From positions 1,612,001 to 1,676,000 of the forward strand of contig JBAIAC010000026.1 of NCBI GenBank assembly GCA_037349315.1: a DNA stretch of 64,000 nucleotides, in the 5' to 3' direction. Numbering within the stretch: the stretch's first letter is position 1; the number at the start of each line of letters is the position of its first letter. Shown piece by piece: positions 48,876-58,789 of this stretch. Origin of the DNA: Chelydra serpentina (taxonomy: Eukaryota > Chordata > Testudines > Chelydridae). Below the pieces are notes generated by a model. It did no database searches. It saw only the letters and a list, made by a program, of their open reading frames with translations, and was not told where the DNA came from. Position numbers and translations under genes: made by a program.

Positions 48876-50845
48876 CTGCCACGAATGCATCTCAAGTCTT
48901 CAGGGCAAATTAATCATTAAAAACCAATTGCTTTAAAACCATGTATTTTCAATTCAAAAGATACACTCACTTGATGTGCCTTCTCCGGCTTCACGGTCCG
49001 GGATACCGCCTTGGGAGGGTTGGGAGGGGATCTCTGTCAGGGTGAGGAAGAGTTCCTGGCTTTCAAGGAAATCGGCGTGCAGAGCTCTGTCGACTACCTC
49101 GTCTTCATCATCTCCTTCATCATCTTCCCCGTCCACAAAAAACATCAGAGGAAGCGACTGATGAGAATACTCCATCGTCGGAGTCCACGGACAGGGGTGG
49201 GGTAGTGGTGGCGGCCCCCTCTAGGATGGCATGCAGTGCAGCGTAGAAGCGGCATGTCTGGGGCTCTGACCCGGCGCGTCTCTTTGACTCTTTGGTCTTC
49301 TGGCACGCTTGCCTCAGCTCCTTAATTTTCACGCGGCACTGCATTGGATCCCTGCTGTATCCTCTGTCCGTCATGGCCGTGGAGATTTTTTCGTAGATTT
49401 TGGCATTCTGTTTTTTCGAACTTAATTCTGATAGCACGGATTCATCTCCCCATACAGCTATCAGATCTAACACCTCCCAGTCTGTCCATGCTGGAGCCCT
49501 CTTTCGATTCTGGGATTGCATGGTCACCTCTGCTGAAGAGCTCTGCATCGTTACCAGTGCTGCTGAGCTCACCATGGTGGCCAAACAGGAAATGAAATTC
49601 AAATGTTCCCGGAGCTTTTCCTGTGTACCTGGCCACAGCATCCGAGCTTGGACTGCTGTCCAGAGAGGTCACAGTGATGCACTATGGGATAGCTCCCGGA
49701 GACCAATAACGTCGAATTTCATCCACACTAACCCTAATTCGACACAGCCATATCGATTTTAGTGCTAATCCCCTCGTCGGGGAGGAGTACAGAAATCGAT
49801 TTTAAGAGCCCTTTATGTCGACATAAATGGCTTTGTTGTGTGGACGGGTCCAGGGTTAATTCTATTTAACGCTGCTAAATTTGACATAGACTCTTAGTAT
49901 AGACCAGGCCTAGGAGAGATTCTATATTGGTCATAGATGAACCAAAAAACATAAATGATTATAGAAAAGAATGTGCCACATGTCAAAAATATAGAAATGC
50001 TCAGACATTTCTTCAAGAAAACATAAGACCTTGGTCTAAAATAGGTTTAGATCTATTTGAATATGAAGGGCATGCATATCTTATGGCTCTAGATTATTTT
50101 TTGCATTTTCCTGAACTATCTATACTAGAAAAAACATGTGCTAAAGTCATTAATAAAATTAAATAATTTCTTGCTAGAGATGGCATTCTCAATTGGGTAA
50201 TGACTGATAATGGATCTCTATTTCACAGTCAAGAATTTAAAAGCTTTGCCATAGCCTATGATTTCAAACATATTACATCAAGTCCAGTTTACCCACAATC
50301 TAATGGGCTAGTTTAAAACAGGGTTAACATCATACATAGATTTCTAACAAAAGCTGAAGAAACACATACAGACTTCTATTAAATTATAGAACATCAGCAT
50401 TACAACGTTTATCACTTGGACAGATGTTATACAGAATACTTAGAAAGAGCTTACCAATGTTTTTTCAAGAAGGATATAAGGAAAGGAATAAGTATGAATA
50501 TCAGTTAAGTTTATATCAAAACAATGATTGTGTTAGAGGATCACATAAACTACCTTCTTTGAAACCAAATAATAGGGTATGTTTCTATAATGGCATAAAT
50601 GGGGAAACTCAGTGTAGCAAAAGGGGTAGCAATCTAATAATGGTCAAGTGCAGAGACGAAATCTGTTGCAATTGTTACCTGAAAGACTAGACACCTCTGA
50701 AAGAAGAAATGATCTAGCACAGAACCAAGAGCAGCAAGAAGTGGAAAATGACATCATTCCTTTAACAATACAGCAAATATAGAAGTTAGACGGTCGTTGC
50801 GGCAAAGGAGGCCTGTTACAGGATGTAGGGAAAGCTGTTACGATA

Positions 50846-50852
<7 letters not shown>

Positions 50853-50933
<81 letters not shown>

Positions 50934-50936
50934 ACA
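50853..50936 (+). repeat. (TC)n followed by (AC)n microsatellite
   Basis: A TC run to about 50908 followed directly by an AC run to 50936, located 27 bp before the right LTR of gypsy copy C. Confidence 0.97.
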
Positions 50937-51142
50937 TTGTTGGTAACATTCACAGAAAGGAGATGTGGGGTTGCTGTGGCTGGAGGAGAATGAATAGAAT
51001 CTCAGGGGGTGGGGCTGTTGGTTTGAGATTAGACTGATGGATAGATGGGAGTTAAGATGCTCTGTTAGCTACATATCCAGTAAAGACTGTTAAGTTTCAA
51101 TGAATAATGACTGAGCCTGGTGGATTACTTGGCTATAAACTA

Positions 51143-51203
51143 TTCCCCCCTCCACCCACATCCCCCTGCACCCGCCTCAGCCTTCCTTCGTGAATCCTGC
51201 CCT
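51143..51203 (+). repeat. R1 repeat piece after gypsy copy C
   Basis: C-rich sequence (ACATCCCCCTGCACCCGCCTCAGCC) like that following gypsy fragment A at 13226-13300. R1 resumes after the next insertion at about 51561 and stops at the CR1 at 51622. Confidence 0.5.
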
Positions 51204-51560
51204 AGGGTGACCATATCTCCAAAGGACACCGTGTGGGGATAGCCCAAGAGCCTCTCCCACATGCGGGGCTGGCCTGAGCCATTTGCCAAACCTACCTCCC
51301 CCTCTCCATGCAGGGCTGCCCCGAGACACTCGCCCGAGCATGCCCCCCCCCCCCGCCGTGTAGGGCTGGCATCATCACTCCCCCCCACGTTCCTCTGCAC
51401 CCCACTTTTTTGACAACAGGGGGCATTTGTCCCGTTTGCTTTTGCCCACTGGTGAACATATGGGACAAATGACCCTTTTGCAAAAAAAGGGGGGATGGCC
51501 GGGACAGGGCTTAAAAAAGGGACTATCCCAGCCAAAACAGGAAGTATGGTCACCCTAATC
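51204..51560. mobile_element. Non-autonomous TIR element (GGGTGACCATAT ends)
   Basis: About 357 bp with perfect inverted ends: AGGGTGACCATA at 51204 and TATGGTCACCCT at 51548-51559. Inverted sequence also extends inward (AAAAGGGG..CCGGGACAGGG). The flank has aatcctgc on both sides with a 2-3 base offset, suggesting an 8-bp duplication as in hAT elements. Confidence 0.7.
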
Positions 51561-51621
51561 CTGCACCCAGTTCCCTGAAACCCCAAAACCTGCCTCCTAC
51601 TCCCCCAGTGCCCTGCACCTC

Positions 51622-52735
51622 CGCCTGTAGCGGTGCATGGGATTCTTCCGTCCTAAGTGCAGGACTCTGCACTTGTCCTTGTTGAACCTCATCAGATTTC
51701 TTTTAGCCCAATCCTCTAATTTGTCTAGGTCACTCTGGACCCCAACTCTACCTGCCAGCATATTTACCTCTCCCCCCAGCTTAGTATCATTTCTGAACTT
51801 GCTGAGGGTGCAATTCATCCCATCATCCAGCTCATTAATAGAGATGTTGAACAAAACTGTCCCCAGGATCCACCCCTGGGGCACCGGCTGCCAGCTAGAC
51901 ATGGAGCCATTGATCACTATCCCTTGAGCCCGATGATCTAACCAGCTTTCTATCCACCTTATAATCCATTCATCCAATCCATACTTTTTTAACTTGCTGG
52001 CAAGAATACTGTGGGAGACCATATCAAAAGCTTTTGCTATCATGTACACCTCTTTCCCCATATCCACAGAGCCAATTAACTCATCATAGAAGGCAATCAG
52101 GTTGGTCAGGCATGACTTGCCCTTGGCGAATCCATGTTGACTGTTCCTGAACACCTTCCTCTCCTCCAAGTGCTTCAGAATAGATTCCTTGAGGACCAGC
52201 TCCATGATTTTCCCAGGGACTGAGGTGAGGTTCCCCAGATTCTCCTTCCCTTTTTAAAAGATGGGCACTATATTTGCCTTTTTCCATTGTGCGGGACCTC
52301 CCCCGATCACCATGAGTTTTCAAAGATAATGGCCAATGGCTCTGCAATCACATCAGCCAACTCCCTCAGCACCCTGGGATTCATTAGATCTGGACCCATG
52401 GACTTGTGCATGTCCAGCTTTTCTAAATAATCCTTAACCTGTTCTTTCACCACTGAGGGCTGCTCACCTCCTCCCATACTGTGTTGCCCAGTGCAACAGT
52501 CTGGGAGCTGACCTTGTCTGTGAAGACCAAGGCAAAAAAAGCATTGAGTACTTCAGCTTTTTCCACATCATCTGTCATTAGGTTGCCTCCCCCATTCAGT
52601 AAGGGTCCCAAACTTTCCATGACCTTCTACTTGTTGCTAACATACCTGTAGAAACCCTTCTTGTTGCCCTTCACATCCCTTGCTAGCTGCAACTCCAATT
52701 GTACTTTGGCCTTCCTGATTACACCCCTACATGAG
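51622..52735 (-). mobile_element. CR1 LINE fragment, RT and linker
   Basis: On the - strand it runs from the linker ([16 protein letters not shown] near 52650-52700) through [12 protein letters not shown] near 52390, [22 protein letters not shown] near 52090-52150, [24 protein letters not shown] (consensus [11 protein letters not shown]) and FRNDTKLGG (catalytic FADD damaged to FRND). No CR1 3' end is present; it stops within the RT C-terminus at 51622. Several frame breaks. Confidence 0.88.
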
Positions 52736-52739
52736 ATCT

Positions 52740-53196
52740 CCAAGCTGTCTGATCTCTGCCCCACAGCTGCAGTTGATCAGCCAGATATGGGGCTGGGCCA
52801 AGTTCCCTTTAGAGGGTCAGCCACTCTGTGACAGGTTCCTTTCTCCTAAGCTGACCCGTGGGTGCTCTTTTCTCCCCTCCCACCAGGCTCCTTCCCCTCA
52901 CTCTACTTTGCCCCAGGCAGGCCAGTTTGGTTGCAAGACTCTAGATCCCTTCCCCTAGGCTAGTCCCAGAGCTGATCCTGGTCTTTCCCCAGGGCCCCTG
53001 GTGTCCTGGGCCAGCCCCAGGGCAGGCTTGTCCCCCTCAGTCTCCTTTGCCCCCTGCAGGCCCCACTGACAGTGGATGTGAGTGTCTGAGGGATCCTGAA
53101 CGTGCCCCCGACCCTCTCCAAGAAGGACAATGGGGCCCTTGAGAGCTGGGAAGGGAAAGTTCTTCCCTGGTGAGACGCCCCCAGCCATGCGCCAAA
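52740..53196 (+). pseudogene. Relic of a second SDR gene (exon 6 and intron parts)
   Basis: 52845-52900 matches the intron 3/exon 4 border of the SDR gene (CTCCTAAGCTGACCC, GTGCTCTTTTCTCCCC, then a damaged exon start). 52965-53059 matches the end of intron 5, including CTTTGCCCCCTGCAG. 53060-53173 matches exon 6 codon for codon (APLTVDVSV) but codon 10 is TGA (53087-53089). Intron sequence is present, so this is a genomic duplicate rather than a processed copy. Exon 5 and the bulk of exon 4 are missing. Exons 1-3 were not found in the window. Confidence 0.85.
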
Positions 53197-53233
53197 GGGA
53201 ACTGTGGAGCCGGCACTCAGGCGGGGACAGTGC

Positions 53234-53690
53234 GTGGAGCCTCCCTGGCTGCCCAGGTGCCTAGGGGACGCTGGGACCTGGCAGCTGCTTCGGGGAGCTG
53301 TGTGGAACCAGGGAAGGTTGGGAGCCCCCCCGATCCCCACTGTGCTGCCGACTGGACTTTTAACTGTCTGGCCGGCAGTGCCGACCGGAGCCCCCAGGGT
53401 CCCTTTTCGACCTGGCGTTCCGGTCACCCAGTCTTCATCCAAGTTTCAGCTGGGCACAGCCCTACCTCCCTGAGGGACTGTCTTTCCACTTCCCAGCACC
53501 TCCTCACGTCCCAACAGGTCTCGTTCTCCTCCCGTCCCCGCCAGCAGCCCCATTCCCAGCACTCGGAGACGGGGATACACACCGCAAACTCCTCGGTTCT
53601 GGCAATGGGGCGACAGACCGCGGGGTCACCACAGGAGTATACGCCGCAGCTGGAGCCCAGCCACAGGAGGAGCGCGAGGAGGAGAAGAGG
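53234..53690 (+). repeat. Second copy of the 445-bp repeat of 7.49-7.94 kb
   Basis: Same orientation and order as the copy in SDR intron 3 (for instance GGGACTGTCTTTCC.CTTCCCAGCAC and GACAGACCGCGGGGTCACC). It lies after the exon 6 relic here but before exon 4 in the gene, so the SDR relic and this repeat do not form one simple duplication. Confidence 0.65.
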
Positions 53691-53875
53691 GCTACAACCT
53701 CCAAAACTGTTTAGCGCTTGCTAGAGAAAACCTAAAAGATGCTCAGGAAGAGCAAAAGGCCTGGTATGATACACATGTCAGAAAGCTTTCCTTCAAAGTA
53801 GGGGACCAGGTCATGGTCCTGAAGGCGCTCTAGGCTCATAAGATGGGAAGGGCCATTTATGGTCCAAGAGCTCCT

Positions 53876-54994
53876 GGGTAACTAGTGGTGTTCCCCAAGG
53901 TTCAGTCCTAGGACCAATCCTATTCAACTAATTCATAAATGATTTGGAAGAAGGGGTAAACAGTGAGGTGGCAAAGTTTGCAGATGATACTAAACTGCTT
54001 AAGATAGTTAAGACCAAAGCAGACTGCGAAGAACTACAAAAAGATCTCACAAAACTAAATGATTGGGCAATAAAATGGCAAATGAAATGTAATGTGGATA
54101 AATGTAAAGTAATGCACATTGGAAAAAATAACCCCAACTATACATACAATATGATGGGGGCTAATTTAGCTACAGCTAATCAGGAAAAAGATCTTGGTCA
54201 TCGTGGATAGTTCTCTGAAGACGTCCATGCAGTGTGCAGCGGCAGTCAAAAAAGCAAACAGAATGTTAGGACTCCTTTAAAAAGGGATAGAGAATAAGAT
54301 GGAGAATATCTTATTGCCCTTATACAAATCCATGATGCGCCCACATCTTGAATACTGCATACGGATGTGGTCTCCTCATTTCAAAAAGGATATACTGGCA
54401 TTAGAAAAGGTTCAGAGAAGGGCAACTAAAATGATTAGGGATTTAGAACGGGTCCCATATGAGGAGAGATTAAAGAGGCTAGGACTTTTCAGCTTGGAAA
54501 AGAGGAGACTAAGGGGGGATATGATAGAGGTATATAAAATTATGAGTGGTGTGGAGGAAGTGAATAAGGAAAAGTTATTTACTTGTTCCTATAATAGAAG
54601 AACTAGGGGCCACCCAATGAAATTAGTGGGCAGCAGGTTTAAAACAAATAAAAAGAAGTTCTTCTTCACACAGCACACAGTCACCCTGTGGAACTCTTTG
54701 CCTGAGGAGGCTGTGAAGTCTAGGACTATAACAGGGTTTAAAAGAGAACTGGATAAATTCATGGAGATGAAGTCCATTAATGGCTATTAACCAGGATGGG
54801 TAAGGAATGGTGTCCTTAGCCTCTGTTTGTCAGAGGGGGGTGATGGATGACAGGAGAGAGATCACTTGATCATTGCCTGTTAGGTTCACTCACTCCGGGT
54901 CACCTGGCATTGGCCACTGTCGGTGGACAGGATACTGGGATGGATGGACCTTTGGTCTGACCCAGTACAGCCATTCTTATGTTCTTATGTTCTT
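53876..54994 (+). mobile_element. CR1/L3-like LINE, 3' part, inserted in the Gmr1-like gypsy
   Basis: RT C-terminal half: [19 protein letters not shown] start, FADDTKLLKIVK (53972-54005), [50 protein letters not shown], ending near 54790, then a 3' UTR that ends in TTCTTATG repeats (54965-54990). One frame break near 54200-54300. taacta occurs near both borders, a possible target duplication. Same subfamily as the fragment at 1-565. Confidence 0.85.
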
Positions 54995-55081
54995 AACTAT
55001 CTCATAGCATCTCCCACCTCAAACCTAAATCCTAAAGTGTACCATGTTACTTCTCTAAAGCCCTTCTATTCCAGGGAATTA

Positions 55082-55684
55082 CAGGAACTCCTCACTTAAA
55101 GTTGTCCCGGTTAACGTTTCGTTCTTACGTTGCTGATCAATTAGGAAACATGCTCATTTACAGTTGTGAAATGCTCCATTCTAAGTTGTTTGCAGGCTAT
55201 GAATGACAGTTCAGCTGTCCCTTCCCTCATTGCCATGTGCTGCTCTCTGAGACTCCTGCCTGCTTGCTGTGTCGGAGGGAGGGGAAGAAGAGGAGGGCTA
55301 ATGTCCCCCTGCACCTTGCTTACACCATCTTCTAAAGAGCAGGGGGACACACGAAGGAGGGAGCCGCTGCTTTCAGCAGAAGTTGCAGCTGCGGGCCTGC
55401 TGATCTAATTAACAAGGCAATGTACTTCTGACCCCACTCTTGATACGCAATTGGAAATGCGCATCTCTATCTCTGAAACACATCTTTCCTGCTGACTTGT
55501 AGAGTGTGAGAGTCAACCCTTGAGGGCTCAGTGGAGTGCTAGTTCATGGTGAAAAAAATTTCCCGGGAACCTAACCCCCTTATTTACATTAATTCTTATG
55601 GGGAAATTGGATTTGTTTAACATCGTTTCGCTTAAAGTCGCATTTTTCAGGAACATAACTACAATGTTAAGTGAGGAGTTACTG
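55082..55684. mobile_element. TA-flanked non-autonomous DNA transposon (603 bp)
   Basis: Ends CAGGAACTCCTCACTTAA and TTAAGTGAGGAGTTACTG are inverted repeats, 16 of 18 matching outward from perfect AACTCCTCACTTAA. TA stands on each side (55080-55081, 55685-55686). The TA flank suggests a Tc1/mariner-like or similar superfamily. No coding frame of note. It splits the gypsy sequence between the integrase tail and the RT. Confidence 0.8.
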
Positions 55685-56751
55685 TAAAGGTTTGTCAGTT
55701 TAAAGCCCAGGGAGGAGATGATGCTGGGTGGCCTGAAGATGTCTACTACGAAGGAAAAAGTGATGGTGGCTTTGAAGAAGTGAACCTCTCAATGACCCTC
55801 GGACATATGCAGTGACAGCAGATCAAGGAGCTGGGCACTAGCTTCGCGCTGATGTTCTCAGCCACCCCAGGACGGACCGAATGGGCATACCACTCCATTG
55901 GCATAGGTAATGCTCGCCCAATTAGAGCCCGACCTTACCGAGTGGCTCCTCAAGCCAAAACTGCTATAGAATGGGAGATCCAGGACATGCTACAGATGGG
56001 TGTAATCTGCCCTCTGAAAGTGCATGGACATCTCCAGTGGTTCTAGTTCCCAAACCAGATGGGGAAATACGCTTTTGCATGGACTATCATAAGCTAAATG
56101 CTGTAACTTGCCCAGACAACTATCCAATGCCTTGCACAGATGAGCTATAGGAGAAACTGGGATGTGCCCAGTTCATCTCTACCTTAGACTTAACCAAGGG
56201 GTACTGGCAAGTACCACTAGATGAATCCGCCAAGGAAAGGTCAGCCTTCATCACCTATAAGAGGCTGTATGAATTTAATGTGCACCCTTTCTGGCTGAAA
56301 AATGCACACGCCGCTTTCCAGAAATTTGTAGATAGTCTCCTAGTCGGATTTGGAGAATCTGCAGTCGCCTACCTTGATGATGTGGCCATCTTTTCTCATT
56401 CATGGGCAGAACACCTGGAGCGTCTCCGGAAAGTCTTCGCGTGCATAAGGGAGGTAGAATTAACTATAAAGGCTAAAAAGTGTCAAATAGGCCTAAACAG
56501 AGTGTCTTACCTTGGACACCAGGTGTGTCAAGGAACTATCAACCCCCCTACAGGCCAAAGTGAATGATACCCAAAGGTGGCCCGTCCCAAAGTCAAAGAA
56601 ACAGGTTCAATCCTTCTTAGGTTTGGCCGGATATCACAGGCGATTTGTACCGCACTACAGCCAGATCGCTGCCCCACTGATAGACCTGACCAAAAAGAAA
56701 CAGCCAAATGCAGTTGAGTGGACTGAAGAGTGTCAGAAGGCCTTTAACCAG

Positions 56752-57125
56752 CTCATAGACTCATAGACCTTAAGGTCAGAAGGGACCATTATGATCATCT
56801 AGTCTGACCTCCTGCACAATGCAGGCCACAGAATCTCACCCACCCACTCCTGGAATAATCCTTTCACCTATGTCTCAGCTATTGAAGTCCTCAAATCATT
56901 GTTTAAAGATTTCAAGATGCAGAGAATCCTCCAGCAAGTGACCCGTGCCCCCGCTGCAGAGGAAGGCAAAAAACCTCCAGGGCCTCTGTCAATCTACCCT
57001 GAAGGAAAATTCCTTCCCGACCCCAAATATGGCGATCAGCTGAACCCTGAGCATGTGGACAAGACTCACCAGCCAGACATGCAGGAAAAAGTTCTGTGTA
57101 GTAACTTCTAACATCCCATCACCGG
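56752..57125 (-). mobile_element. CR1 3'-end fragment (different subfamily) in the gypsy
   Basis: TCATAGACTTTAAGG-type start, GGGACCATTATGATCATCTAG, then a non-coding stretch to 57125. On the - strand this is a CR1-type 3' end (compare GGGACCTCAGGAGGTCATCTAG elsewhere). ccagct is repeated at the borders of the gypsy RNase H sequence, indicating a 6-7 bp duplication. Confidence 0.7.
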
Positions 57126-57416
57126 CCATTGGTCCAGCTTAAAGCGACACTCATGTCTGACCCTGTGCTAAGGGCCCCAGACTTTGACAAACCTTTCCTA
57201 ATAACCACAGATGTGTCCGAGTGTGGTGTGGGAGCAGTCTTAATCCAGGAAGGACCAGATCAAGAATTCCATCCTGTCGTGTTCCCCAGCAAAACACTGT
57301 CTGAGAGGGAAAGCCACTGGTCACTGAAAAGGAATGTTACACCATTGTGTACACTCTGGAAAAGCTACGGCCATACGTTTGGGGGCGGCGTTTCCACCTG
57401 CAAACAGACTATGTTC

Positions 57417-58621
57417 ATAGAATCATAGAATCATAGAATCTCAGGGTTGGAAGGGACCTCAGGAGGTCATCTAGTCCAACCCCCTGCTCAAAGCAGGACC
57501 AACCCCAACTAGATCATCCCAGCCAGGGCTTTGTCAAGCCTGACCTTAAAAACCTCCAAGGAAGGAGATTCCACCACCTCCCTAGGTAACCCATTCCAGT
57601 GCTTCACCACCCTACTAGTGAAAAAGGTTTTCCTAATATCCAACCTAAACCTCCCCCTCTGCAACTTGAGACCATTACTCCTTGTTCTGTCATCTTCTAC
57701 CACTGAGAACAGTCTAGATCCATCCTCTTTGGAACCCCCTTTTAGGTAGTTGAAAGCAGCTATCAAATCCCCCCTCACTCTTCTCTTCTGCAGGCTAAAC
57801 AATCTCAGTTCCCTCAGCCTCTCCTCATAAGTCATGTGCTCCAGCCCCCTAATCATTTTTGTTGCCCTCCGTTGGACTCTTTCCAATTTATCCACATCCT
57901 TCTTGTAGTGTGGGGCCCAAAACTGGACACAGTACTCCAAATGAGGCCTCACCAGTGCCGAATAGAGGGGAATAATCACGTCCCTCGATCTACTGGAAAT
58001 GCCCCTACTTATACAGCCCAAAATGCCATTAGCCTTCTTGGCAACAAGGGCACACTGTTGACTCATATTCAGCTTTTCGTCCACTGTAACCCCTAGGTCC
58101 TTTTCTGCAGAACTGCTGCCCAGCCATTCGGTCCCTAGTCTGTAGCAGTGCATGGGATTCTTCCGTCCTAAGTGCAGGACTCTGCACTTGTCCTTGTTGA
58201 ACCTCATCAGATTTCTTTTGGCCCAATCCTCTCATTTGTCTAGGTCCCTCTGTATCCTATCCCTACCCTCCAGCGTATCAACCACTCCTCCCAGTTTAGT
58301 GTCATCTGCAAACTTGCTAAGGGTGCAGTCCACACCATCCTCCAGGTCGTTGATGAAGATATTGAACAAAACCGGCCCCAGCACCGACCCTTGGGGCACT
58401 CCACTTGATACCGGCTGCCAACTAGACATGGAGCCATTGATCACTACCCGTTGAGCACGACCATCCAGCCAGTTTTCTATCCACCTTACCGTCCATTCAT
58501 CCAGCCCATACTTCTTTAACTTGCTGGCAAGAACGCTGTGCGAGACTGTATCAAAAGCTTTGCTAAAGTCAAGAAATAGCACATCCACTGCTTTCCCCTC
58601 ATCCACAGAGCCAGTTATCTC
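57417..58621 (-). mobile_element. Young CR1 LINE copy, RT C-terminal part
   Basis: CATAGAAT repeats at 57417-57440, then on the - strand the last 366 codons of CR1 ORF2 (58606 to 57509) with a single TGA at 58232-58234 where a Leu codon is expected. FADDTKLGG and [10 protein letters not shown] are intact. Very close to the copy at 14.3-17.1 kb. Gypsy RNase H sequence resumes at 58622; atgtt is repeated at the borders. Confidence 0.92.
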
Positions 58622-58789
58622 ATGTTGCGCTGAAATGGCTTCATACCGTCAAGGAAAACAACAAAAAACTTCTTAGATGGAGTTTAGCTCCCCAAGATTT
58701 TGATTTTGAAATACAACACAGTTCAGGAGCTTCTAACAAAGTGGCTGATGCACTCTCCCGTGAAAGTTTCCCAGAATCAACTGGTTAAA

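Larger units (their letters stand above)
47380..49548 (-). pseudogene. Harbinger copy 2 Myb/SANT-like gene, frameshifted
   Basis: Exon 1 starts near 49548 (MQSSSAEVTMQSQNRKRAPAW), carries the Myb/SANT-like domain (DWEVLDLIAVWGDE, CRVKIKELRQACQKTK), shifts frame near 49150 and ends at the donor GTGAGTGT near 48973. Exon 2 starts near 47837 after TTCATTCCACAG (ATVPRLPPASPSQRL, basic RRRKKRTRDE) and shifts frame again near 47690 before the coiled-coil part (RRDTREDRRDARDERWRQ). Two frameshifts make it a pseudogene. Confidence 0.85.
45491..49910 (+). mobile_element. Harbinger DNA transposon copy 2, 4.42 kb, exact ends
   Basis: Starts GGGTATGTCTACACTAG and ends CTTAGTATAGACCAGGCC, with TAA (45488-45490) and TAG (49911-49913) as a slightly worn 3-bp duplication. 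Copy B of the surrounding gypsy (27411-27430: ACGTAGCTCAAGAGAGGTTC) shows the site before insertion. Gene layout is as in copy 1, without the SINE heads. By eye the two copies differ by roughly 20-25 percent in coding parts. Confidence 0.93.
43910..51142 (+). mobile_element. Ty3/gypsy retrotransposon copy C with both LTRs, 7.2 kb, containing Harbinger 2
   Basis: Left LTR 43910 to about 44123 and right LTR 50964 to about 51142 both start TGTGG.GTTNCTG and share AATGAATAGA, AGTTAAGATGCTC and a common end. A primer-binding-like TGGTACCAGGAG follows the left LTR, and a purine tract (CAGAAAGGAGA) precedes the right one. Inside are gag remains (44220-44575), RNase H (SKQGLGAVLL near 44815-44840, IEKEALALVFDF) and integrase pieces (CATCQKYRNAQTFLQENIRPWSK near 49975-50035; VMTDNGSLFHSQEF near 50200). 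Many stops; protease and RT are largely missing. Harbinger copy 2 splits it at 45491-49910. Confidence 0.85.
53695..58789 (+). mobile_element. Ty3/gypsy element with integrase before RT (Gmr1-like order), decayed
   Basis: Pieces in + orientation: integrase C-terminus (REN..DAQEEQKAWYDTHVRKL then FKVGDQVMVLKAL) at 53715-53835; its tail (KVYHVTSLKPFY-like) at 55020-55075; then GRTEWAYHSIGIG and [12 protein letters not shown] (55865-55960), RT LDLTKGYWQVPLDES (56185-56225), catalytic AYLDDVAIFS (56370-56400), SFLGLAGYHRRFVPHYS (56610-56660); RNase H SDPVLRAPDFDKPFLITTDVSECGVGAVL (57155-57240) and the end VADALSRESF at 58741-58770. Integrase ahead of RT is the order known for Gmr1-like Ty3/gypsy elements. 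Four insertions and many frame breaks. Gag, protease and the integrase core are absent. Confidence 0.8.
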
